The translations under genes and the position numbers were made by a program. The notes beneath the pieces are model-generated. The model had not been told where the DNA came from. It saw nothing but the letters and a program-made list of their open reading frames with translations, and did not search any database. Positions 1-6,652 of a stretch of DNA of 6,773 nucleotides are shown piece by piece (positions within the stretch are counted from its first letter, which is position 1; each line of letters opens with the position of its first letter). The stretch covers positions 1 through 6,773 of the forward strand of contig JAKADF010000190.1 in the NCBI GenBank assembly GCA_021820805.1, written 5' to 3'. Source of the stretch: Bacillota bacterium. Lineage in GTDB: Bacteria > Bacillota > Bacilli > Alicyclobacillales > Alicyclobacillaceae.

Positions 1-629
1 TGGTAAGCACTAAAACCCTTCCAATATGCACTGATATTCCCTGCATTACCGACCGGTATGCAAAGATGGTCCGGAGCCTTTGCCAAGGCGTCACAAATCT
101 CAAATGCTGCCGTTTGCTGTCCTTCTAATCGATATGGATTTATCGAATTGACAATCGTCATTTGAAGCGGCTCAGCGACTTCACGAACGATTTGAAGAGC
201 TTCATCAAAATTCCCGCGAACGGCAATGATTCTTGCTCCGTATATCATCGCTTGCGCCAATTTCCCTAATGCAACGTAACCGTCTGGGATAAGAATAACA
301 GCTTTCATGCCAGCCCTCGCTGCATAAGCAGCTGCAGAAGCAGACGTATTACCGGTCGATGCGCATACAACCGTTTTCGCGCCGGATTCTTTAGCTTTTG
401 CGACAGCAAGCACCATACCTCTGTCTTTAAAAGACCCCGTTGGATTCGAGCCTTCCAATTTTACATATACGTTCGCGCCCGACCGTTCACTAAGTCTCTT
501 GGAAAACACTAATGGCGTATTTCCTTCACAAAGTGACAGTCTCGGCGTTGCATCTGTAACTGGCAGCCACTTTTCATACTTTTCAATCAATCCAGGCCAT
601 CTTGTTCCTTGATTTGAAACAACACTCAT
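1..629 (-). CDS. thrC: Threonine synthase, N-terminal 209 codons, cut by the left window edge
   Basis: Threonine synthase converts O-phospho-L-homoserine to L-threonine and phosphate in the cytoplasm using pyridoxal phosphate, the last step of threonine synthesis. Seen here: the start [18 protein letters not shown], the cofactor lysine in [11 protein letters not shown] (K68), the STGNTSAS segment (about 91-98), and the glycine-rich [14 protein letters not shown] cofactor-phosphate loop (about 192-205). The family is about 350 residues long, so roughly 60% is present and the C-terminus lies outside the window. The start is ATG at 627-629. An in-frame TAG at 648-650 rules out a longer protein, and AGGGAG lies upstream, slightly far away. 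The gene upstream is an unrelated hydrolase, not hom (homoserine dehydrogenase), which commonly precedes thrC in Bacillales. In the 144-base gap a TATATT (692-697) with a poor TTGTAT (713-718) 15 bases away is only a weak promoter candidate. The family call is very secure. Confidence 0.96.
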   Translation of the reverse strand, partial: MSVVSNQGTRWPGLIEKYEKWLPVTDATPRLSLCEGNTPLVFSKRLSERSGANVYVKLEGSNPTGSFKDRGMVLAVAKAKESGAKTVVCASTGNTSASAAAYAARAGMKAVILIPDGYVALGKLAQAMIYGARIIAVRGNFDEALQIVREVAEPLQMTIVNSINPYRLEGQQTAAFEICDALAKAPDHLCIPVGNAGNISAYWKGFSAY

Positions 630-773
630 AAAAAGAATCGTCTCCCTCTATCTAGCAAATCCATCGTTCTAGCACCGGACTGATAGATACAAATATAATC
701 TTGTGACTGATAATACAACATTCATTTCCGAATAAAAAGGTGGTGCAAAGCTTAAATCATGACAAAACCATAC

Positions 774-1709
774 TTAAAGAATTTCTCTGACAGTGAATAC
801 CTGCCCTTGTTGCCGAATTACAATCCTATCAGCATCCGACTTGGCTGCTAAAAGCAGCCGATTAATTGGCTCTTCAACAGGTTCCTGCGATAAAACAAAA
901 GTGTTCCAGTGAATGGGAATGAGCCACTTGGCTCCTGAGTCCAAGAACATCGCCCATGCTTGTTCGGGTGTACAATGTGCTTCTAGAAAAGATTCCGGCT
1001 TGTAAGCTCCTATTGGTATACATGCTACATCAATTTCCCCAAACTCGTCCCGTAAGGATGAAAATGTATCTACATAAGATGTGTCTCCTGCAAAGAATAC
1101 ACGGGCATCCCCCCCGTCAATCAAATATCCCGTCCAACCGAAACGCTTATTCCATGGAAAACGATTTCCCCAATGATTTACCAGAACTGTATGAACTTCT
1201 AAACCATTTTCAAAACGTAAACTTTCGTTTGGCCCCAGTTCAATAATTTCCTTAGCTTTAATGAATTTCAATACCTTACCTGTATTTTGGGCTGTAACAA
1301 CCATCGTACGATTTGTAACTACTTTGCGCAGGCTTTGCAAATCCAGATGATCCATATGCGCATGGGAAAGTAAAACAACGTCAATTGGTGGCAACTCGTC
1401 AGGATAAAGTGCAGGATCAGAAAAACGTTTCGGGCCAATTTTAAACCAACCAAGACGAACCCCAACGCGCTTCGTAAAAACCGGATCAGTCAAAATATAC
1501 ATATCGCACATCCGTATCAGGACCGTTGAATGGCCAATCCAGGTTATTGTCGCTTCTGTATCAGGCCAGTTCTGCCATTTTGGCAGCTCTATCCGTTCCT
1601 TGTAAATAGGTTTTGGCAGAAGTTTCGAATATGATCGGTACAAATGGACTATCCATAAAACAAAAAAGAGAATTACAATTATAATACCAATAAGAGTTTG
1701 CATTCGCAT
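774..1709 (-). CDS. Membrane-anchored MBL-fold metal-dependent hydrolase (UlaG / NAPE-PLD-like)
   Basis: A 311-residue metallo-beta-lactamase-fold hydrolase of the Lactamase_B_2 type. The family hydrolyses phosphodiester or lactone bonds with a two-metal site; the substrate cannot be read from sequence. Seen: a hydrophobic N-terminal segment (about residues 5-22) followed by positively charged residues, suggesting a single membrane anchor. The catalytic domain then has WIGHST (H60), the metal motif HAHMDH (H116, H118, D120, H121), NHWGNR (H179), FAGDTSY (D209) and PIHWNTF (H267). The HWGNR, GDTSY, PIGAYKP and IHWNTF blocks resemble N-acylphosphatidylethanolamine phospholipase D-like bacterial proteins more than classical beta-lactamases. 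The chosen start is ATG at 1709, with AAAGGA at 1721-1726, 11 bases away; a second ATG at 1703 is possible but farther from that site. The gene is flanked by an unrelated thrC and a divergent small gene, so context does not reveal a substrate. All metal ligands are present, so it looks functional. Confidence 0.92.
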   Translation of the reverse strand: MRMQTLIGIIIVILFFVLWIVHLYRSYSKLLPKPIYKERIELPKWQNWPDTEATITWIGHSTVLIRMCDMYILTDPVFTKRVGVRLGWFKIGPKRFSDPALYPDELPPIDVVLLSHAHMDHLDLQSLRKVVTNRTMVVTAQNTGKVLKFIKAKEIIELGPNESLRFENGLEVHTVLVNHWGNRFPWNKRFGWTGYLIDGGDARVFFAGDTSYVDTFSSLRDEFGEIDVACIPIGAYKPESFLEAHCTPEQAWAMFLDSGAKWLIPIHWNTFVLSQEPVEEPINRLLLAAKSDADRIVIRQQGQVFTVREIL

Positions 1710-1771
1710 AAACGTTAAAATCCTTTCGAGCGTAAGAACATCAAAGAAACTTACTTACCGAAACTATCTTT

Positions 1772-1780
1772 ACTGTATCA
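1772..1780 (-). promoter_or_regulatory. Possible extended -10 element for the MBL-fold hydrolase
   Basis: On the minus strand the sequence reads TGATACAGT, a TG-n-TACAGT extended -10, 62 bases before the hydrolase start codon at 1709. No good -35 hexamer sits 17 bases upstream, so this is a tentative SigA-type assignment. It lies in the 228-base divergent spacer (1710-1937). I found no confident promoter in that spacer for the plus-strand gene; short palindromes such as GAATATTC and CGAATTCG occur but are too common to interpret. Confidence 0.25.
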
Positions 1781-1937
1781 CATGCTTACGAACGAAGTAC
1801 GCACTGGAATCTAGAACTTGCTTATGCTTGGGTCTCAGATTAACTGAATATTCGAGTCAGGTTGAAAATTCAATTTAAACCAAGGTGCAACGAATCGTTT
1901 TAACAAAAACTGCGAATTCGAACGAGGAGGTCGTCAC

Positions 1938-2120
1938 ATGAAACAGTTCTCTAATAATTACGGGTGGTTTGGTACCCAGAACGTACAAAAGAACCATATT
2001 GCAGAAGAATATGGATGGACCCAGCCAACGATTCATCCTCAAAACAAAGAACGGGTTTCCAGCGCAGCAAGCCTAGACGGTGAAGCCAAAACAGAGACTA
2101 GACCACCTGCGGACATTTAA
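1938..2120 (+). CDS. Small protein of unknown function, 60 residues
   Basis: I do not recognise this protein. It is 60 residues long, hydrophilic, rich in Asn, Gln, Thr and Pro, with no cysteine, no membrane segment and no signal peptide. The pattern YGW occurs twice (NNYGWF near residues 6-11 and EEYGWT near 23-28), suggesting a short internal repeat. The C-terminal third (about 38-60) is polar and probably disordered. The case for a real gene is good: GAGGAGGT (1924-1931) lies 6 bases before the ATG, it is the only plus-strand reading frame here that is not a shadow of a minus-strand gene, and a strong hairpin follows 12 bases after its stop. It is transcribed away from the hydrolase and towards ymfH. 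The size and composition recall minor spore or stress proteins of Bacillales, but nothing in the sequence proves that. Confidence 0.75.
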   Translation: MKQFSNNYGWFGTQNVQKNHIAEEYGWTQPTIHPQNKERVSSAASLDGEAKTETRPPADI

Positions 2121-2132
2121 TGAATGGGGTAG

Positions 2133-2177
2133 ATAAGTGTGTTAAGGCACCTTCTAGAGGTGCCTTAACACACTTAT
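2133..2177. terminator. Strong hairpin between convergent genes, probable bidirectional terminator
   Basis: Arms 2133-2152 and 2158-2177 form a 20-bp perfect stem around the five-base loop TCTAG. It sits between the stop of the 60-residue gene (2120) and the stop of ymfH (2205), where a shared terminator is expected. Neither side has a proper run of U after the stem: CGTAATACG follows on the plus strand and CTACCCC on the minus. Termination may therefore be incomplete, or the hairpin may mainly protect mRNA 3' ends and block antisense reading. The stem is longer than most intrinsic terminators. Confidence 0.7.
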
Positions 2178-2204
2178 TCGTAATACGAACTAAAACTATT
2201 ACCG

Positions 2205-3491
2205 TTACTTTTTGGCCGTCACAATCGATGCAGATTGTTGACTCGGTACAAAGTGTTGCCTCAAGCGTTCATTTGCATCTTCAATCTTTAGGCTTTCCAG
2301 TATGTCAACTGTTTTAAAGAAATCCGCATCTTTAAGTGCATAAGATGTAAAGCTGCGCCCAATATAACTGGTTTGGTCAAGTCCAGACATAAAACGGCCA
2401 ATCGCTTTTTTGCGACTTCGTTCAAAATCATCAAGATTAATGCCGCTTTGCATAACTTGGCTCAGTTCCTGCTCAATATGCGCTACGAGTTTATCATAAT
2501 CAGTTGTATTTCCTCCGACCATGGAGTACCCAAATGCTGGAGAAATCTCATATTCCCACGAAAACTGTTGATCAATTAATTGTGACTCTATAAGCTCATC
2601 ATACAATGTACTGCTGCGGCCAAATAACGTATCAAGTATTAACCCTGTAAGTAATTCTTGGCGTAATAAGTCAGTGCTTGCTTTGCCCCATGTCGCATCT
2701 TTCCACCCGATTAGACACCTTGGCTGAGCAACGCCAAGCTGAATAATTGTTTTCGGCTCATGCGCCGTCCCTGGTTCCTCTGGATATTGTAGTACAATCT
2801 CGGGAGCCTTCTCAAACGACTTTACAGCTTGGTTCTGTTTAATCACTTCTAACAACCGAACAGGATCGAATCCGCCAACCGCAACATAAATCATATTGCT
2901 TGGATGGTAGAAAGTTTTGTAACACTGATACAACATATCTTTAGTTATCTTTGCAATCGAATCGATTGTTCCGGCAATATCAATTCTGACGGGATGGTTC
3001 TCGTACATTGCACGAAGTAGTCCAAAGAAACCTCTCCAGTCAGGGTTATCATCATACATTCTAATTTCTTGCCCAATAATACCTTTTTCTTTTTCAACAT
3101 TTTCTGTTGTGAAATATGGACGTTGAACAAAATCAAGGAGCGTTTTCGTATTTTGTTCGACATCATCTGTACAGGAAAATAAATAAGTCGTCTGATCAAA
3201 CGAGGTGAACGCATTCGCGGAAGCCCCGTGAACAGCAAAATCTGTGAATACGTCACCATCTTCCTCTTCGAACATTTTATGTTCTAGGAAATGGGCAATA
3301 CCATCTGGCACAGTTGTGATATCCGAATCACTATTTACACGAAATTGCCTATTAATCGATCCGTATTTCGTCGTAAAAGTTGAGAAAACCTGTTTAAAAC
3401 CCGGTTTCGGAATGAGGTGTACAGTTAACCCGTTATCAAGCTTTTCCGTGCACACATCCATTTGAAAACGCTCGTAATGGTTTTTTAACAT
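2205..3491 (-). CDS. ymfH: M16-family zinc metallopeptidase, YmfH-type (active subunit)
   Basis: A complete 428-residue M16B peptidase, similar to Bacillus subtilis YmfH. M16 enzymes bind zinc through an inverted HxxEH motif and degrade peptides inside a clamshell of two similar halves; bacterial forms often pair a catalytic subunit with a zinc-less partner. Seen: the N-terminal strand LDNGLTVHLIPKPG, then GIAHFLEHKMFEEEDGD with H67, E70 and H71 (Glu as general base), and the distal ligand probably E142 in GIIGQEIRMYDDNPDW. The second domain follows from about residue 230, including GRSSTLYDELIE. Length matches the family. The start is ATG at 3491, one base after the ymfF stop. Its ribosome binding site AGGAGGTG (3496-3503) is formed by the last codons of ymfF (Met-Glu-Glu-Val), so the two are likely translationally coupled. 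Substrate is unknown. The nonsense codon in ymfF may remove its partner and reduce its translation. Confidence 0.95.
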   Translation of the reverse strand: MLKNHYERFQMDVCTEKLDNGLTVHLIPKPGFKQVFSTFTTKYGSINRQFRVNSDSDITTVPDGIAHFLEHKMFEEEDGDVFTDFAVHGASANAFTSFDQTTYLFSCTDDVEQNTKTLLDFVQRPYFTTENVEKEKGIIGQEIRMYDDNPDWRGFFGLLRAMYENHPVRIDIAGTIDSIAKITKDMLYQCYKTFYHPSNMIYVAVGGFDPVRLLEVIKQNQAVKSFEKAPEIVLQYPEEPGTAHEPKTIIQLGVAQPRCLIGWKDATWGKASTDLLRQELLTGLILDTLFGRSSTLYDELIESQLIDQQFSWEYEISPAFGYSMVGGNTTDYDKLVAHIEQELSQVMQSGINLDDFERSRKKAIGRFMSGLDQTSYIGRSFTSYALKDADFFKTVDILESLKIEDANERLRQHFVPSQQSASIVTAKK

Positions 3492-3492
3492 G

Positions 3493-4779
3493 TTACACCT
3501 CCTCCATGTTCGTTAGAAAGTATATTGTATCTAATTGCAAGTGATTCGCTGCTTCAATCACTGAATCTGTCGAAACCCCAGAAATTTGCTCCAATAAAGT
3601 TGGGATGTCACGGTCATGCCCTGCGAGCAACCCGTTGAAATGCATATCAATAAGTGCAGTTGGTTGATCGACAAGTTGCTTGTATTGATTGGTTAGTCCA
3701 CGTTTTGTAAAATCCATTTCTTGTTCAGTAATTTTTCCTTCTTGAATATCCTTTATTTGCTGCAGAATAATTTTTAAGGCCTTATCGTAATTATTTATCT
3801 CGATTCCTGTTTGGATTGCCAAGGCCCCGGTAGCGCTGTCTAATCGGCTGGATGCGAAATAAGCCAAACTTTCTTTTTCACGGACATTCACAAATAACTT
3901 AGAATGTGGGAAACTGCCAAGTATCCCATTCATAACTAAGCCTGCAGGATACAATTGATGCGCATAAGAAATTCCTGTCCTATACCCTAAGTTTAGTTTC
4001 CCTTGCGTAACATCTTGTCTGTCTACCACAGTTTGTGACGATCTCTGTTCCGTAGAAAGAGGAGAGAGTGGTTTTCTTGTAAATGTGGAATGATTACCGG
4101 TGTCTTTCAAGAGGACATTTAAAATATTTTCTTTTAGAGCTTCAGTCTCATCAATTTGTCCGACTACATAGATGTGGATTTCCGACTCGGACAGAATCCG
4201 GTTATATGTCTCATATAAAGTTACGGGCGTAATCGAATCTAAATCTTCTAAAAAGCCGAGTCTTGGTAAGCCAGCAGCTGTTCCACGGCACACTTCTGAC
4301 ATACACCGTTCTATCGCAAAAGCAATTTTATCATCAACAATACTTTCGATACGCTTCTGATGAAGGGCTAATTCCCGCTCTACGTGCTGCCTCGGAAATA
4401 CGCCATCAACCGTAAGGGGATGAAGGAGCACCTCCATAGCTAAATCTTTACCTTGTTCAAATAAACCTTCAGCTCCGGATAGGCTTACTTCTTCGGGTAC
4501 GCTTACATAAGTCTCGACAATTTGCCTGTCTCCTCTTTTGCCAACACCTGTTCTAACAACTGCCCCAAACAAGTCATCCGCTTTCTGCATAAGAAGTCTT
4601 GAAGAGTTAACCTACACAGTGCCTTCCATCCAAAGATAAGGCAAAATCGCTGCCTGGGTAACGTCTTGACGAGTCATTTGATGAACAAGTTTGATATTAA
4701 TATGTCTCGTTCGGAACTGGGTCGTAGGCAATACATGAACAGAAAATCGTCCTACTTGAGTGGACCCAAATTTGGCCAC
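3493..4779 (-). pseudogene. ymfF: M16-family peptidase-like protein, YmfF-type, interrupted by an in-frame TAG
   Basis: This frame would give a 428-residue YmfF-type protein, the zinc-less partner of YmfH, but codon 56 is TAG (4612-4614). Both sides are in the same frame and align with the family: before it MAKFGSTQVGRFSVHVLPT and ILPYLWMEGTV, after it VNSSRLLMQKADDLFGA, matching the family pattern GT-x-x-Y-P-S...LDDLYGA without gap. Later blocks are intact: TQGKLNLGYRTG (about 258-269) and NVREKESLAYFASS (about 298-311). The place where active M16 enzymes carry HxxEH has no such residues here, as expected for this subunit. The start is GTG at 4779, chosen for its ribosome binding site; an upstream ATG at 4845 would add 22 unlike-family residues. 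Restart at ATG 4590 after the stop has no visible ribosome binding site. A single substitution, for example CAG to TAG, would explain it; a sequencing error is an alternative. Confidence 0.85.
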
Positions 4780-4792
4780 AGGGAACACCTCT
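4777..4792 (-). promoter_or_regulatory. Ribosome binding site deciding the GTG start of ymfF
   Basis: Minus strand: AGAGGTG (4786-4792), six bases, then GTG (4777-4779). The resulting N-terminus MAKFGSTQVGRFSVHVLPT places the first beta strand where YmfF proteins have it. The ATG at 4845 has no comparable site. I found no convincing promoter between here and the stop of the zinc-finger gene (4912), so ymfF may depend partly on read-through from that gene. Confidence 0.6.
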
Positions 4793-4911
4793 GTTTCTTC
4801 CGTATGAAAATGGAAACAACCCTTTCTCAAACGGATCAAGTTCATTGCATACCAGATACAGTATGGACGATATTTCCTTCAATTATCAATAAAAGCTTTT
4901 TTAAATACAGA

Positions 4912-5142
4912 CTATTTCCTTATTTGATTCCTTGCAGCTGCTTGTGCAACTTCAAAATCTCCTCTTCGAATAATTTGTGAATCTCGAATCCAACGTTGCA
5001 CGTCTCGATTCATTGTTGGAGTAACATATTTAGGCATACCGTATTGTCCTATGAACTCTTCCTTCGACAAATGATGTTTCAACTGACAGTGGACATTTGT
5101 CAGCGCTTCAAGTAATTCTCCACACAACGGACATTGAAACAT
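4912..5142 (-). CDS. Small C2H2-like zinc-finger protein of unknown function
   Basis: A 76-residue basic protein. Near the N-terminus it has FQCPLCGELL (C4, C7) followed by H18, C19, H23 and H24 in VHCQLKHHLSKEEF, a spacing compatible with a single C2H2 or C2HC zinc site. The following stretch, LKHHLSKEEFIGQYGMPKYV (about 21-40), resembles the HxxxHHGLTPEEYRxxYGLP pattern of bacterial MucR/Ros-type and phage zinc fingers, where it follows the metal site. That likeness suggests nucleic-acid binding but does not prove it. The C-terminal half is basic and probably helical (RDVQRWIRDSQIIRRGDF). The start is ATG at 5142 with AGAAGGGA (5147-5154) just upstream. It lies 132 bases upstream of ymfF on the same strand with no clear terminator between, so co-transcription with the M16 pair is possible. 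No named gene is recognised. Confidence 0.8.
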   Translation of the reverse strand: MFQCPLCGELLEALTNVHCQLKHHLSKEEFIGQYGMPKYVTPTMNRDVQRWIRDSQIIRRGDFEVAQAAARNQIRK

Positions 5143-5160
5143 CGAATCCCTTCTCTCTTC

Positions 5161-5190
5161 CTTTTTCCCATGCTTATGGGTTAGAAAAAG
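5161..5190 (-). other. Imperfect hairpin in the leader of the zinc-finger gene
   Basis: CTTTTTC (5161-5167) can pair with GAAAAAG (5184-5190) and CCAT (5168-5171) with ATGG (5176-5179), leaving a GCTT loop and a four-base bulge. In the minus-strand mRNA this would sit immediately 5' of the ribosome binding site at 5147-5154. It might affect mRNA stability or ribosome access, or be chance in A/T-rich sequence. There is no T-run placed for termination. Confidence 0.3.
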
Positions 5191-5241
5191 ACACTATTCC
5201 ATCGTCGGAGCTCGATAATTCAGTTAATTTAAATAAACTTT

Positions 5242-5272
5242 AGACCATACCGCTTGCAAATCGGTATGGTCT
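5242..5272 (-). terminator. Hairpin terminator of the NADH dehydrogenase gene
   Basis: AGACCATACCG (5242-5252) pairs perfectly with CGGTATGGTCT (5262-5272), an 11-bp stem with a nine-base loop. It lies 61 bases past the stop codon of the NADH dehydrogenase. On the minus strand it is followed by AAAGTTTATTTAAATT, U-containing but not a clean U-tract. It separates this transcription unit from the zinc-finger gene, whose own promoter should lie between about 5155 and 5241, though I see no clear -35/-10 pair there. Confidence 0.6.
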
Positions 5273-5333
5273 TGTCAAGAAGATAAGTTAATTATATGTC
5301 TACTTGTTACTAAAAAGGTAAATTTGTTCTAAA

Positions 5334-6521
5334 TTACTCTGCGGTATGAACAAATAAACCTCCAATTTGCCACAAATACCGTATCTGACTGGCTTCTTTT
5401 AACCAACCTGCAGCCTTTCCGGTAAGCTCACGTTTTTCTGCGCCAACCATCCCAATTGCATCTTTGCGGCCCAAGCTTGCCAAAGTTCCTTGTAAATGTG
5501 GTTGAAAAGCTTGAAGTGAAGTACTATTTAACAAACTAGCAATTTGTTGCCCAACATGAATACCCATCTGTCCAGCAAGCTGTGCAGTCGGAGGATATGG
5601 ACGTCCATTAGGTCCCCCCATAACGATTGCACTGTCACCAACAACAAATACATCCTTATGACTTGTGGATTGCAGAAATTCGTTGATCTGTGCACGACCA
5701 CGGCCATCTACTGCAATACCAGACGCTGCAACGACAGAATGGCCGCGAACGCCGCCTGTCCAAATTAAAGTCTTTGTTTCAAGAATGTCGCCCGACTTCA
5801 AGTGAACGCGCCCATGTTCCATTTGGACAATCGGTGCACTTGTCAAGAACTGTACACCGCGCTCTTCGAGGCTCACGCGTGCGCGGTCAACTAAAGACTG
5901 TGGAAAACCGGGCAAAATTGTTGGAGCTGCTTCAATTGAGTACAACTTCACCAAACTTGAATCAACGCCGTATTTCTCACAGATATCCGGTATCATGTCT
6001 GCAATTTCACCGACAAGCTCAATACCAGAAAGGCCAGCGCCCCCAACAGCAAAAGCTAAATTTGCAGCATCTTTAGTCTCGTTATATGTTTTAACGCACT
6101 CTTCAATATGGTTGTTAATTCGAGCAGCATCTTCTACAGATTTCAAAACAAAACTATGTTCTGAGAGTCCTTGAATACCAAAGAATTCGGTCTCACTGCC
6201 AAGTCCTACTACCAGGAAGTCGTACTGAACTTTTGAACCGTCCTTAAAGTAAATGGTACGCTCATCTGGAGAAATACGCTCCACTTCTGCTAACAACACA
6301 TCCACGTTTTTCCCATTAAGTAATTTTTCGAGCGGTAACTTTACTTTCTTCGGCTCAACACTGCCTGCTGCAGGTTGATGTAATTCCGTGATAATTTGGT
6401 GAAATGGATAACGGTTGACAACAGTTACCTTCGCTACGTCTTCCGTTAATAGTTTGCTAGCTTCTAAAGCAGCCTTTAACCCGCCGTAACCGGCACCTAA
6501 AATAACTATTTGTTTTGCCAC
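5334..6521 (-). CDS. yumB: Type II NADH:quinone oxidoreductase (NDH-2), YumB-like
   Basis: A complete 395-residue NDH-2, a single-subunit FAD enzyme on the inner face of the membrane that passes electrons from NADH to the quinone pool without pumping protons. Seen: the N-terminal FAD fold QIVILGAGYGG (GxGxxG at 9-14), the NAD fold AVGGAGLSGIELVGE (160-172), the second FAD motif VFVVGDSA (D296), then PPTAQLAGQMG (310-320), whose AQxxxQ pattern lines the quinone site in this family. Towards the end are GTLASLGRKDAIGMVG and a C-terminal region probably used for membrane attachment. The best start is GTG at 6521, with GGGGAG (6528-6533) six bases away, giving MAKQIVILGAGYGG as in relatives. A TTG at 6584 would add 21 unusual residues, lacks a ribosome binding site and falls inside a palindrome. 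The protein resembles B. subtilis YumB more than YutJ. It is probably monocistronic. Confidence 0.94.
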   Translation of the reverse strand: MAKQIVILGAGYGGLKAALEASKLLTEDVAKVTVVNRYPFHQIITELHQPAAGSVEPKKVKLPLEKLLNGKNVDVLLAEVERISPDERTIYFKDGSKVQYDFLVVGLGSETEFFGIQGLSEHSFVLKSVEDAARINNHIEECVKTYNETKDAANLAFAVGGAGLSGIELVGEIADMIPDICEKYGVDSSLVKLYSIEAAPTILPGFPQSLVDRARVSLEERGVQFLTSAPIVQMEHGRVHLKSGDILETKTLIWTGGVRGHSVVAASGIAVDGRGRAQINEFLQSTSHKDVFVVGDSAIVMGGPNGRPYPPTAQLAGQMGIHVGQQIASLLNSTSLQAFQPHLQGTLASLGRKDAIGMVGAEKRELTGKAAGWLKEASQIRYLWQIGGLFVHTAE

Positions 6522-6574
6522 AGCTCTCTCCCCGATCCCTTTTACTTTTCGGCAAACTTTATCGTATCCACAAA

Positions 6575-6593
6575 TTTTACGCAATGCGTAAAA
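6575..6593. promoter_or_regulatory. Perfect 19-bp palindrome in the NDH-2 leader, candidate operator
   Basis: TTTTACGCA (6575-6583) and TGCGTAAAA (6585-6593) are perfect inverted arms around one central base. It lies roughly 20-40 bases downstream of the predicted transcription start and 53 bases upstream of the GTG start, suitable for a repressor roadblock. It does not match the Rex consensus (TTGTGAA-n4-TTCACAA) known for B. subtilis NADH dehydrogenase regulation, nor CcpA or Fur boxes. As RNA it could fold as an 8-bp stem with a three-base loop. The regulator is unknown. Confidence 0.5.
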
Positions 6594-6620
6594 CTTAGCA
6601 CGATTACCACAACATACTCA

Positions 6621-6648
6621 ATCATAACAAGTCACACTCTTAAGTCAA
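6621..6648 (-). promoter_or_regulatory. SigA promoter for the NDH-2 gene
   Basis: Minus strand: -35 TTGACT (6643-6648), 16-base spacer, extended -10 TG-T-TATGAT (hexamer 6621-6626). Both hexamers match the SigA consensus at five of six positions. Transcription would begin near 6614, giving a leader of about 93 bases that contains the 19-bp palindrome. Confidence 0.75.
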
Positions 6649-6652
6649 TGTT

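Noticed and set aside
735..750. AAGGTGGTGC on the plus strand, faintly like the T-box core GGGTGGNACCGCG
   Set aside because: It is on the wrong strand for thrC, lacks the ACCGCG half, and there is no specifier stem or antiterminator fold.
956..1246. Plus-strand open frame of 96 codons inside the MBL-fold hydrolase gene
   Set aside because: It is antisense to a well-supported gene, has no ribosome binding site and no recognisable protein features.
1938..4779. Peptide-modification cluster: a small precursor gene beside an M16 peptidase pair, as in subtilosin-type systems
   Set aside because: The small gene is convergent with the M16 genes and separated by a terminator, has no leader/core look, and no radical SAM enzyme or exporter is present.
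4612..4845. A separate 77-residue gene upstream of ymfF
   Set aside because: Its end is in the same frame as, and aligns with, the YmfF N-terminus; it is the front part of the interrupted gene.
5690..6076. Plus-strand open frame of 128 codons inside the NADH dehydrogenase gene
   Set aside because: It is a shadow of the conserved NDH-2 coding sequence with low-complexity, Arg/Gln-rich translation and no start signal.
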